Source: Lachnoclostridium sp. UBA6558
Lineage (GTDB): Bacteria; Bacillota; Clostridia; Lachnospirales; Lachnospiraceae
Assembly: GCA_002434335.1 (NCBI GenBank)
Contig: DJJW01000078.1
Span: forward strand, 1-12,705
Direction: 5' to 3'
Length of the DNA: 12,705 nucleotides
Of this stretch, positions 6,242 through 12,705 are shown in pieces (the stretch's first letter is position 1; the number at the start of each line of letters is the position of its first letter). Under the pieces are notes generated by a model that worked only from the letters and a program-made list of their open reading frames with translations, ran no database searches and was not told the origin of the DNA. Both the position numbers and the translations under genes were made by a program.

Positions 6242-6346
6242 GTAAAGGATACTTGGTACAGTCGGCATTGTATAAGGGCTGCACCATAAAACCCAGGAGA
6301 TAATACAGAAGCAGTTTAAATACTTCTGCTGAGAATTGAGGTAAAT

Positions 6347-6811
6347 ATGTCAATTGAGAAAGTTAAAAGCTATTTCAAGCAATATGGAATCGAAGATAAA
6401 ATCTTGGAATTCGAAGTTTCCAGTGCAACCGTAGAACTTGCAGCGAAAGCTTTGCATTGTGAGGAAGGGCGTATCGCAAAAACACTTTCTTTTCATGTAG
6501 GCGAAAGGATAGTTCTAATAGTTGCCGCTGGCAATGCCAGAATTGACAATGCAAAATATAAGGCATACTTCGGAGCAAAGGCTAAAATGTTATCCTACGA
6601 GGAGGCAGAACCTTTAATAGGACACGCCGTAGGCGGGGTATGTCCCTTTGCTGTAAATGATAAGGTTGAGATTTACCTGGATGAATCACTTAAACGCTAT
6701 CAAACTGTTTTTCCGGCCTGCGGCAGCTCCAACAGCGCTATTGAATTAACCATAGGTGAACTTGAGAGGTACTCAGGCAGTACCGCGTGGATTGATGTCA
6801 GCAAACAATAA
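6347..6811 (+). CDS. YbaK/EbsC-family aminoacyl-tRNA editing protein
   Basis: A 154-residue cytosolic protein of the YbaK/ProX editing fold (Pfam tRNA_edit), which hydrolyses mischarged tRNAs such as Cys-tRNA(Pro) in trans. Visible family features are AKTLSF with the conserved lysine K45 that corresponds to the catalytic lysine of YbaK, the glycine motif GHAVGGVCPF (92-101) and the substrate loop CGSSNSAIEL (125-134). The length is normal for the family. The ATG follows GAGG (6337-6340) at six bases. It is a single-gene unit with its own promoter, next to a decayed regulator and facing the end of the importer operon. Which mischarged tRNA it acts on cannot be read from sequence; YbaK, ProX, YeaK and EbsC subfamilies overlap. 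Confidence 0.88.
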   Translation: MSIEKVKSYFKQYGIEDKILEFEVSSATVELAAKALHCEEGRIAKTLSFHVGERIVLIVAAGNARIDNAKYKAYFGAKAKMLSYEEAEPLIGHAVGGVCPFAVNDKVEIYLDESLKRYQTVFPACGSSNSAIELTIGELERYSGSTAWIDVSKQ

Positions 6812-6922
6812 CATTAACATCCAAGCAAAAAAGTTTTACTACTGACAGAATGTTAATAATAATAATTTAATAATTATGAACTGTTACTATCATTTATTCA
6901 CCCTTGATGGTATATTCTTCAT

Positions 6923-6966
6923 AAAAAAACAGGATTTGAGACACTTAATCGGTCTCAAATCCTGTT
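6923..6966 (-). terminator. Strong intrinsic terminator of the importer operon
   Basis: AACAGGATTTGAGAC (6928-6942) and GTCTCAAATCCTGTT (6952-6966) form a perfect 15-bp stem with a 9-base loop. On the minus strand it runs into the seven T residues complementary to 6923-6929. It lies about 160 bases after the last permease gene. The same stem can fold in transcripts of the YbaK-type gene, but no T-tract follows on the plus strand. Confidence 0.9.
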
Positions 6967-6998
6967 ATCATATTCTAACATATTTTTAAATACTTATC

Positions 6999-7124
6999 TC
7001 AAACTAGATTATATCCAAGTTCCAAAACCTTGTTTTCATATAGCTTTCTGATAAACTCCCTCAATACAAAAGAGCGAGTGTGCCTTTCAGTAATTCGTTC
7101 AAGACAGTTAAGTAAACCCGCTCT
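6999..7124 (-). other. Open tail and hairpin right after the last permease gene
   Basis: Directly after the permease stop, AGAGCGGGT (7116-7124 on the minus strand) can pair with ACTCGCTCT (7071-7079), 9 bp with one G-U, followed by TTTTGT; this could be a weak terminator or 3'-end stabiliser. The same 126 bases stay open in the permease's own frame for 41 codons after its TAG, ending TGA at 6999-7001, and read like protein (for example VLREFIRKLYENKVLELGY). There is no ATG and no ribosome binding site. It may be the remnant of a lost gene or a chance open frame. The rest of 6812-6922 shows only a weak 8-bp inverted repeat (6813-6820/6850-6857). Confidence 0.35.
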
Positions 7125-8102
7125 CTATCTCTCTTCTCTGAAATAAGCCTGACCTAGACTTGCAGGCGGCTGATTCTCCTGCTTATTTCTTTTGCTGGAT
7201 AAGATAAGTACGATAATTGTTACCACATACGGCAGCATCTTGCATAACTCCTGGGTGGCTCTGGTAAGACCGGGCAGATAAATATAGAGAATATAAAGTC
7301 CACCAAAGAGGAAAGAACCCCAGATAGCATTAACAGGCTTCCATAAAGCCAGGATAACAAGTGCAATAGCAAGCCAGCCTCTGTCTCCGAAGCCGTTATT
7401 AGTCCAGGTTCCTCCAAGATACTCCATAACAAAATACAGACCGCCAAGGCCTGCAATGGCAGCACCGGACACCGTTGAAATATATTTGTATCTGGATACA
7501 TTGATACCGGCAGCATCCGCTGCTCCCGGATCTTCGCCGATTGCCCGAAGATTAAGTCCCTTTCTTGTCTTCTTAAGGAAATACGCTAATAACAAGGCAA
7601 TAATCACAGAGAGATATGTGAGGAAACCATAAGAAAACAGCAGGTCACCAATTACAGGGATATCATGGAGTAGAGGTAATTTTGCTCTGTATGCTGATGC
7701 CGTTGTTTTAACAGATATCTGACCAACACCACCGGCAAGCTTTGAAATGGAACCACCAAAGAAATTACCGAAACCAACACCGAAGGTGGTCAATGCCAGA
7801 CCTACTACGTTCTGATTTGCTCTAAGGGTAATGGTTAATACACTGTATATCAGGCCTCCCAAGGCGGAAGCCAGTAAAGTAACGATAAAGGATATTACAA
7901 GTCCTAGAAAGGCATTGGGAGTTGCTGTGGATTTCTCATAGAAGAAAGCCCCCATCAGCCCTGCTATACCGCCCATGTACATGATGCCTGGTATACCAAG
8001 ATTCAGGTTACCGGATTTCTCCGTTACGATTTCACCAGTGGCACCAAATAGTATACTGATTCCCTGACTGATTGCATTTTGAATAAAGGTTAAAAGCAGC
8101 AT
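7125..8102 (-). CDS. Purine/nucleoside ABC importer permease, NupQ/YufQ-like
   Basis: A 325-residue inner-membrane protein of the BPD_transp_2 family (as in branched-chain amino acid, ribose and nucleoside importers), with about eight to ten hydrophobic segments. The opening TFIQNAISQGISILFGATGE and the following EKSGNLNLGIPGIMYMGG are characteristic of the second permease of BMP-type nucleoside transporters; the cytoplasmic loop LRAIGEDPGAADAAGI (about 206-221) is the ATPase-coupling helix of the family. The start is taken at the ATG at 8100-8102, one base after the previous stop and with AAGGGGG at a suitable distance; an ATG 22 codons further up lies inside the upstream gene and would add residues unlike the family. 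It pairs with the adjoining permease in the translocation channel. Confidence 0.88.
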   Translation of the reverse strand: MLLLTFIQNAISQGISILFGATGEIVTEKSGNLNLGIPGIMYMGGIAGLMGAFFYEKSTATPNAFLGLVISFIVTLLASALGGLIYSVLTITLRANQNVVGLALTTFGVGFGNFFGGSISKLAGGVGQISVKTTASAYRAKLPLLHDIPVIGDLLFSYGFLTYLSVIIALLLAYFLKKTRKGLNLRAIGEDPGAADAAGINVSRYKYISTVSGAAIAGLGGLYFVMEYLGGTWTNNGFGDRGWLAIALVILALWKPVNAIWGSFLFGGLYILYIYLPGLTRATQELCKMLPYVVTIIVLILSSKRNKQENQPPASLGQAYFREER

Positions 8103-8103
8103 A

Positions 8104-9210
8104 TTATTGTACCCCCTTCTTATTTCCGCGGAATTCCACTTTATAATTAATAAAGAATTCACAACCAATCAGGAAAAATAGCAGAACACCGGTTATGATA
8201 TCGGAAGCATTTTCGTTTAATCCGTACTGTGAAGCAATCTGTATGGAACCTTGCTGCATAAATACCAGGAATGCAGATACCGCCAGCATTGCAATGGGAT
8301 TGAATTTGGACATCCAGGCAACGATAATGGCTGTAAATCCTCTTCCGTCAGCCGTACTGGTAGAAATGGTATGGCTGGCACCGCTAACAATAATACTTCC
8401 AGCAAGTCCACAGATTCCACCGGATATCATCATGGTTCTGATAATAACTTTTTTAACATTGATACCGGCATATTTTGCTGTATTCTGGCTCTCACCTACA
8501 ACTGCAATTTCATACCCCTGCTTGCTGTGTCTCATATAGAGATAGACACCCACTGTCATAATCAGTACTACCATTATATTCAATCCGTACTGCATACCAA
8601 AAATCTCCTGAAACCAACCTTTTCTGGTGGCTCCATTTATGATACCTACCGTATTGGAACCCGTAGGATTCTCCCAGAAAACAATACAGAAGGTAACAAT
8701 CTGCATTGCTACATAATTCAGCATCAGTGTAAAAAGTGTTTCGTTGGTATTGTAATAAGCTTTGAAGACTGCCGGAAGCACTCCCCACAGCATACCTGCA
8801 ACACTGCTGGCTGCGAATATAATAAGGAGCAGCAACCAGTTCGGCATGGAATTGCCAAAGTATATCATAACAGCCGCAGTAGCCGCTCCTCCCATTAAGA
8901 TCTGTCCTTCCGCACCGATGTTCCAGAATCTCATCTTGAAAGCGGGTGTAAGTCCCACTGCTATAATAAGAAGCGTCATAATTTCACGGATGGTTACCCA
9001 CATACGGCGCTTTTTACCGATTGCACCATCAATGATACCTAGATATACCTGAATGGGGTTATCATTCGTAATAAATACGATAACCAAGGCACATACAATT
9101 AAGGAAAGGGCGATTGCTATCAGCCTGATTGTCCATGCTTTCGTTCTGGAAATGCTATCCCGCTTGCTCATTCGCAGGAAAACCTCTTTATTTGCTTCTT
9201 CTTTGCTCAT
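8104..9210 (-). CDS. Purine/nucleoside ABC importer permease, NupP/YufP-like
   Basis: A 368-residue membrane protein of the BPD_transp_2 family and the first of the two permeases. A basic cytoplasmic N-terminus of about 25 residues is followed by a first helix and then the TPAFKMRFWNIGAEGQILMG segment (about 88-107) that identifies the NupP/YufP branch. The coupling loop reads YEIAVVGESQNTAKYAGINV (about 233-252). The ATG is nine bases after AAGGAG and lies 23 bases inside the end of the ATPase gene, so translation is probably coupled. Together with the other permease it should form the heterodimeric pore of a purine importer. Confidence 0.9.
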   Translation of the reverse strand: MSKEEANKEVFLRMSKRDSISRTKAWTIRLIAIALSLIVCALVIVFITNDNPIQVYLGIIDGAIGKKRRMWVTIREIMTLLIIAVGLTPAFKMRFWNIGAEGQILMGGAATAAVMIYFGNSMPNWLLLLIIFAASSVAGMLWGVLPAVFKAYYNTNETLFTLMLNYVAMQIVTFCIVFWENPTGSNTVGIINGATRKGWFQEIFGMQYGLNIMVVLIMTVGVYLYMRHSKQGYEIAVVGESQNTAKYAGINVKKVIIRTMMISGGICGLAGSIIVSGASHTISTSTADGRGFTAIIVAWMSKFNPIAMLAVSAFLVFMQQGSIQIASQYGLNENASDIITGVLLFFLIGCEFFINYKVEFRGNKKGVQ

Positions 9211-10741
9211 GTGCTTTCGCTCCTTTCCGCTCTGACGTCATCAGTAAACCAATTTCTTCTTTGGTGGTATTTCTTGCATCTACGATACCGGCAACTCTTC
9301 CGCTGTTGAGTACCATAATTCTGTCGCAGAGCTCCAATAATACATCTAAATCCTCACCAACGCAGATAACCGCAACACCTTTTTGCTTCTGCTCATTGAG
9401 CAGGTTATAGATGGTATAGGAGGAATTAATATCAAGACCTCTGACAGGGTAAGCTACCATTAAAACGGTTGGATTAGATGCAATCTCACGTCCTACCAAT
9501 ACCTTTTGTACATTACCGCCGGACAGTCTTCTTACTGGTGTGGATACTCCGGGAGTAACTACATCCAATTTATTTACGATATTTTCTGCCAGATCCTTAG
9601 GCTTCTTTCTATCCACGAAGAAATGCTTCCCATCGTTATAGCTTCGAAGCATCATATTATCCGTTAAATCCATGGAGCCAACCAGTCCCATTCCAAGCCT
9701 GTCTTCGGGAACGAAGGATAAATGAATCTTAAGATTTCTAATATCAGCAGCTTTCATATCGGATATTTTCTCTGTACTTCCATCAGGTGCAAAGTATAGA
9801 ATTTCACCGCTTTCTATAGACTGAAGCCCGGCTATTGCTTCTAGCAATTCCTTCTGACCGCTTCCTGCTATACCGGCGATCCCCAGAATTTCACCGCTGT
9901 AAGCCTGGAAAGAAGCCTCCTTTAATACCTTAAGTCCTTCCCTGTTCTTACAGGTTATGCCTCTCATCTCAATCCGTTTCTCTGTATTTGCCGGCTCGGT
10001 ACGGTCAATATCAAGCTTCACCTTTTCTCCTACCATCATCTCTGTCAGTGAGGATACGGTTGCTTCTGCTGTATTGACTGTATCGATGTATTTACCTTTG
10101 CGAAGTACCGTTACACGGTCGGAAAGCTCCAGTACTTCATTCAGTTTATGGGTTATAATAATAATTGATTTTCCGGCTTTTCTCATATTGCGCAACACAT
10201 CAAAGAGCTTCTTGGTTTCCTGAGGCGTTAACACAGCCGTTGGCTCATCCAGGATAAGGATATCAGCACCACGGTATAACACCTTAACGATTTCCACCGT
10301 CTGCTTCTGGGAAACCGACATGTCGTATATCTTTTGGGACGGATTCAGATCAAAACCATACTGGGCAGTAAGTTTATTGATTTCTTCATGTACCTGATTC
10401 ATCTTTAAGGTTTCGCTGCCTTTAAGACCTAAAATAATATTCTCTGCTGCCGTTAATATATTAATCAGCTTAAAATGCTGATGTATCATACCAATACCCA
10501 ATTCAAAGGAATCTTTCGGAGAACGTATTGTAACTTCTTTTCCGTCAATACAAATCTGTCCTTCATCCGGAAAATAGATACCGGAAAGCATGTTCATAAG
10601 AGTGGTCTTACCGCTACCATTCTCCCCTAATATAGACAGAATTTCACCTTTCCTGACGGATAGATTCACACTGTCATTTGCTATTACCTCCCCAAAGCGT
10701 TTGGTAACATTTTTTAATTCAATGGCGTTTACCTGTTCCAC
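9188..10741 (-). CDS. Purine/nucleoside ABC importer ATPase with two ABC domains, NupO/YufO-like
   Basis: A 517-residue tandem ABC protein of the RbsA/NupO type. Domain one has Walker A GENGSGKT (39-46), Q-loop glutamine Q88, signature MSVSQKQ (141-147), Walker B ILILDEP (161-167) and H198. Domain two has a degenerate Walker A GIAGSGQ (near 290-296), signature LSGGNVQ (406-412), and VLMVAYPVRGLD (426-437), where the catalytic DE of Walker B is replaced, so only the first site should hydrolyse ATP well; this asymmetry is normal for nucleoside importers. The start is the GTG at 10739-10741, exactly seven bases after AGGAGG (10749-10754); upstream ATG/TTG codons would place that ribosome site inside the gene. 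It lies 172 bases after the lipoprotein gene, with hairpins between. Confidence 0.92.
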   Translation of the reverse strand: MEQVNAIELKNVTKRFGEVIANDSVNLSVRKGEILSILGENGSGKTTLMNMLSGIYFPDEGQICIDGKEVTIRSPKDSFELGIGMIHQHFKLINILTAAENIILGLKGSETLKMNQVHEEINKLTAQYGFDLNPSQKIYDMSVSQKQTVEIVKVLYRGADILILDEPTAVLTPQETKKLFDVLRNMRKAGKSIIIITHKLNEVLELSDRVTVLRKGKYIDTVNTAEATVSSLTEMMVGEKVKLDIDRTEPANTEKRIEMRGITCKNREGLKVLKEASFQAYSGEILGIAGIAGSGQKELLEAIAGLQSIESGEILYFAPDGSTEKISDMKAADIRNLKIHLSFVPEDRLGMGLVGSMDLTDNMMLRSYNDGKHFFVDRKKPKDLAENIVNKLDVVTPGVSTPVRRLSGGNVQKVLVGREIASNPTVLMVAYPVRGLDINSSYTIYNLLNEQKQKGVAVICVGEDLDVLLELCDRIMVLNSGRVAGIVDARNTTKEEIGLLMTSERKGAKAHEQRRSK

Positions 10742-10766
10742 AAAAAAACCTCCTAACATCAAATTT

Positions 10767-10826
10767 GCGGAACTGCACTACTGCAGTCCCGCACAAAGGG
10801 TCAGTATCAACCCATCTATATACTGA
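10767..10826 (-). promoter_or_regulatory. Two tandem hairpins between lipoprotein and ATPase genes
   Basis: On the minus strand, TCAGTAT and ATACTGA (10801-10807/10820-10826) form a 7-bp stem, followed by GCGGGACTGCA and TGCAGTTCCGC (10767-10777/10782-10792), an 11-bp stem with one G-U and a 4-base loop. Neither is followed by a T-tract, so they are not classic terminators. Placed after the binding-protein gene and before the weaker-expressed ATPase, they could protect the upstream mRNA from 3' decay or cause partial termination. Confidence 0.5.
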
Positions 10827-10913
10827 TTAAGCTTACTCTTTCAGGCTATAAATAATTTTCCAAAAAAGCCACCTGTAAATTACTGCTTATGACACTTAAA
10901 TCAGAGCTGGCAA

Positions 10914-12191
10914 TTATTTTGTTAATTCGGTAATTCCATCAATTCTTAATTCAAAAGCAGGCGCAGAAATTACTTCTGATTCATGGAAATATCCGTCTGA
11001 AACATATGCAGAGAATTTAGCAAAGTCTGCATTGTTAGCAATCAAGTCTTCAAGCTTGGAGTTCTGTACAGTAAATGTGCTTGTATCAAATACTTTAAGA
11101 GATCCATCTTTTAAAGCAGCTTCCACTTCTGCAACTTTATCAGCTGTTCCCGCAGCAACTGCCTTCTCATTTAAAGGAGAGGTACCAACAGCACCGTCAG
11201 CAAATCCCTGGCACCAGTCAGTTGCAATAGGTGTTCCATCAATGATGCTTTTAACAGCATAAGTGTAATAAGGTCCCCAGTTAATAGTAGCGGAAGTTAA
11301 TGCAGTGTTAGGAGCTACACTAGTCATATCTACATTGTATCCTACAACGGGTACACCGGCTTCTTCACAAGCAGTAGGAGCACCGGTAGTGTCTGCGTGC
11401 TGGCTGATTACCTTTGCACCGTTTGCTATAAGACTCTTTGCCACTTCATTTTCAGCAGCCATATCTGCCCAGCTGTTTGTATACTGAACTTCCATTGTTA
11501 CAGAAGGGCATACACTCTTGGCACCAAGATAAAAGGAAGTATAACCGGAAACAACCTCTGCATAAGGGAAAGCTCCAACATAGCCCATTTTAGCCTGGTC
11601 TGCAGTGATGTCACCTTTTTCAATCATTTCATTTAATTTAAGACCTGCAACAACACCGGATACATAACGGGACTCATAAACAGCAGTAAAGTAGTTGTGC
11701 ATATTAGGAAGTCCTGAGGATTTCGCCTGATATCCTGTAGCATGGCAGAACTGAACTTCAGGAAATTCTGCTGCTGCCTGCATCATATATGTCTCGTGTC
11801 CGAAGCTGTTTGCAAAAATTATATTACAGCCCTGATCAGCTAAATCAACTGCTGCATCATAAGCAGCTTCATCTTCACCGATTGTTGTCTTTTCAATTAC
11901 CTGATCTGCAGATAAACCAAGTGCTGCGATCATCTCATCGATACCTGCCATATGAGCGGCAGTATAGCCTTCATTCTCATCTCCTATGTAGATAACACCA
12001 ACTTTGATACCGGATACATCACCACCAGCTTCAGGTGTTGCTTCCTCTGTTGCAGCGGGAGTGTCCGTTGCAGCCTGGGTAGGTTCAGTTGCCGCATTGC
12101 CTGCAGTGTTCGTATTATTTGTCTTACCGCAGCCAACCACCAGTGTCATTGCCATTGCCATAAGAAGCAATAACGATACTACTTTTTTCAT
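10914..12191 (-). CDS. BMP-family substrate-binding lipoprotein of purine ABC importer
   Basis: A 425-residue lipoprotein that captures substrate outside the membrane. MKKVVSLLLL opens a signal peptide with lipobox VVGC, so cleavage and lipid attachment occur at C21. A linker of about 45 residues rich in Thr, Ala, Asn and Glu follows, then the Bmp domain (Pfam Bmp): KVGVIYIGDENEGYT, NIIFANSFGHE, FCHATGY, ESRYVSGVVAG, VQYTNSWADM, VISQHADTTG and SATINWGPYY in order. The HATGY, NSW, QHADT and WGPYY stretches recall the BMP branch described in proteobacteria as purine-base (adenine) binding more than guanosine-binding PnrA. The ATG at 12189-12191 has AGGAGGAAG at eight to nine bases and starts the signal peptide cleanly; 18 more residues from an earlier ATG would spoil it. 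It is the first gene of the operon, usual for the most abundant component. Confidence 0.92.
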   Translation of the reverse strand: MKKVVSLLLLMAMAMTLVVGCGKTNNTNTAGNAATEPTQAATDTPAATEEATPEAGGDVSGIKVGVIYIGDENEGYTAAHMAGIDEMIAALGLSADQVIEKTTIGEDEAAYDAAVDLADQGCNIIFANSFGHETYMMQAAAEFPEVQFCHATGYQAKSSGLPNMHNYFTAVYESRYVSGVVAGLKLNEMIEKGDITADQAKMGYVGAFPYAEVVSGYTSFYLGAKSVCPSVTMEVQYTNSWADMAAENEVAKSLIANGAKVISQHADTTGAPTACEEAGVPVVGYNVDMTSVAPNTALTSATINWGPYYTYAVKSIIDGTPIATDWCQGFADGAVGTSPLNEKAVAAGTADKVAEVEAALKDGSLKVFDTSTFTVQNSKLEDLIANNADFAKFSAYVSDGYFHESEVISAPAFELRIDGITELTK

Positions 12192-12216
12192 ATAATCTTC
12201 CTCCTGTAATTTGGTT

Positions 12217-12240
12217 GGAGTTCTCGAGAAGTAGAACTCC
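12217..12240 (-). repeat. 8-bp hairpin in the lipoprotein leader
   Basis: GGAGTTCT (12217-12224) and AGAACTCC (12233-12240) form a stem with an 8-base loop, ending 26 bases ahead of the lipoprotein start. On the minus strand its GGAGTT arm could alternatively pair with AACTCC of the larger leader hairpin upstream. Confidence 0.45.
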
Positions 12241-12330
12241 TGCAATTATTTTGTAGACACATTTATAACATAATGCCCAAAAGCATATGTATCAGAAGAT
12301 GGAACAAAGGTTGGAAAAATCCAAAAAGTA

Positions 12331-12367
12331 AGGGAGTTGTATGTAATGAATGTACATACAACTCCCT
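12331..12367 (-). promoter_or_regulatory. Perfect 15-bp leader hairpin, possible attenuator of the importer operon
   Basis: On the minus strand AGGGAGTTGTATGTA and TACATACAACTCCCT form a perfect 15-bp stem with a 7-base loop, about 30 bases into the predicted transcript. TACTTTTTGGATTTTTCC follows, a U-rich tract compatible with intrinsic termination. Its position between promoter and first gene suggests conditional termination; no aptamer known to me fits the short sequence before it, so the control mechanism is open. On the plus strand no T-tract follows. Confidence 0.55.
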
Positions 12368-12401
12368 CCATCGGGTTTGAAATCCGTTTTTATGATTTCT
12401 T

Positions 12402-12429
12402 AGTATATCATAAAAAAAGTTTTTGTCAA
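12402..12429 (-). promoter_or_regulatory. Sigma-A promoter of the purine importer operon
   Basis: On the minus strand TTGACA (12424-12429), 16 bases including a run of T, and TATACT (12402-12407). The predicted start is near 12395, giving a leader of about 200 bases before the lipoprotein ATG at 12191. Confidence 0.75.
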
Positions 12430-12457
12430 TTGATATCGATGGATTAATCAAGCAAAT

Positions 12458-12705
12458 TTATGTACAATCTTTTTTCAGTTTTCTTATGTGGTAATCCGCA
12501 TTGGACAAAAGGTACTGCCGGAAGTCTATAACCTTTCCGGCAGCTCTGAGCCTGTCCACTATCTTAATTCTCTCTAATATTTCACTAATAATTAATTTAT
12601 CTATCTGTCCTATAGTTGATTCTACTCTGACAGATACTTATCGACACTAACCAGCTTTACACACAGCGTAAAGAGTTCCATCGCTGTTATTAAATCCTTT
12701 TCCGG
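12458..12705 (-). other. Unrecognised coding-like sequence, partial and possibly frameshifted
   Basis: From the right edge one minus-strand frame reads 27 residues (ending AMELFTLCVKLVSVDKYLSE) and stops at TAG 12622-12624. Overlapping it, another frame is open for 59 codons from 12637 to a TAA at 12458-12460, reading like helical protein (for example IISEILERIKIVDRLRAAGK), but has no ATG or ribosome binding site. A single-base shift near 12622-12637 would join them into one C-terminal tail. Against this, a 9-bp hairpin (CTGCCGGAA 12515-12523, TTCCGGCAG 12535-12543) could be the terminator of a gene ending at 12622; its T-tract on the minus strand is imperfect (TACCTTTTGT). I recognise no family. 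Confidence 0.35.

Noticed and set aside
6923..7079. CRISPR-like or IS-end repeats in the gap after the importer operon
   Set aside because: The only repeats are single inverted pairs explained as terminator hairpins; no direct repeats with regular spacing or transposase fragments.
8251..8898. 215-codon plus-strand open frame
   Set aside because: Lies antisense within the NupP-like permease gene; rich in Cys, His and Asn in a way typical of reverse-frame translation, with no ribosome binding site.
12331..12400. Purine or preQ1 riboswitch in the importer leader
   Set aside because: None of the conserved aptamer sequences could be found, and the segment before the hairpin is too short for a purine aptamer.
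12263..12451. 62-codon minus-strand open frame ahead of the lipoprotein gene
   Set aside because: It covers the sigma-A promoter and the leader hairpin, has no ribosome binding site and resembles no family.

Overview
The window looks like chromosomal DNA from a flagellated, spore-former-type Firmicute of the Clostridia, most likely Lachnospiraceae (inference). The signs are AT-rich intergenic DNA, strong AGGAGG ribosome binding sites, sigma-A promoters of the TTGACA/TATAAT kind, a sigma-D-like motility promoter, and an alanine/threonine-rich lipoprotein with a clostridial signal peptide. No tRNA, rRNA, CRISPR array or intact mobile element was seen.

Left part (1-1864). The first 13 codons of a DJ-1/PfpI-family protein run off the left edge on the minus strand. 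A small YjfB-type motility protein follows on the plus strand, with a good candidate flagellar sigma-factor promoter and its own terminator. Next is a D-alanine--D-alanine ligase gene (ddl). Its 5' leader is unusual: a 16-bp palindrome overlaps a TATAAT box, and the only strong Shine-Dalgarno lies 70 nt from the start codon, in front of a 5-codon mini-ORF inside a hairpin.

Middle part (1861-6811). Converging on ddl with a 4-base overlap is a three-gene minus-strand operon (ATPase, permease, permease) for an ABC-2 type exporter. Just upstream is a gene for a 337-residue ArsR-type repressor with a long unassigned N-terminal domain and a clear terminator. Between terminator and operon sits a near-consensus promoter whose start region is covered by a perfect 24-bp palindrome, with a further half-site in the spacer. 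The regulator probably controls the exporter there. Beyond the regulator are a decayed LacI-family C-terminus and a YbaK/EbsC-type tRNA-editing protein with its own promoter.

Right part (6923-12429). A minus-strand operon encodes a BMP-family (Pfam Bmp) lipoprotein, a double-domain ABC ATPase and two permeases, the classical layout of NupNOPQ/RnsBACD-like purine nucleoside importers. The lipoprotein resembles the BMP branch known for purine-base binding, so the ligand may be a base rather than a nucleoside. The operon has a sigma-A promoter, a perfect 15-bp hairpin in its leader that looks like an attenuator, hairpins between the lipoprotein and ATPase genes, and a 15-bp terminator at the end. 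The last 250 bases hold unrecognised, possibly frameshifted coding sequence on the minus strand.

The window is mostly ordinary transport and housekeeping genes. The most interesting material is regulatory RNA and operator structure, chiefly the ddl leader, the ArsR operator and the BMP leader.
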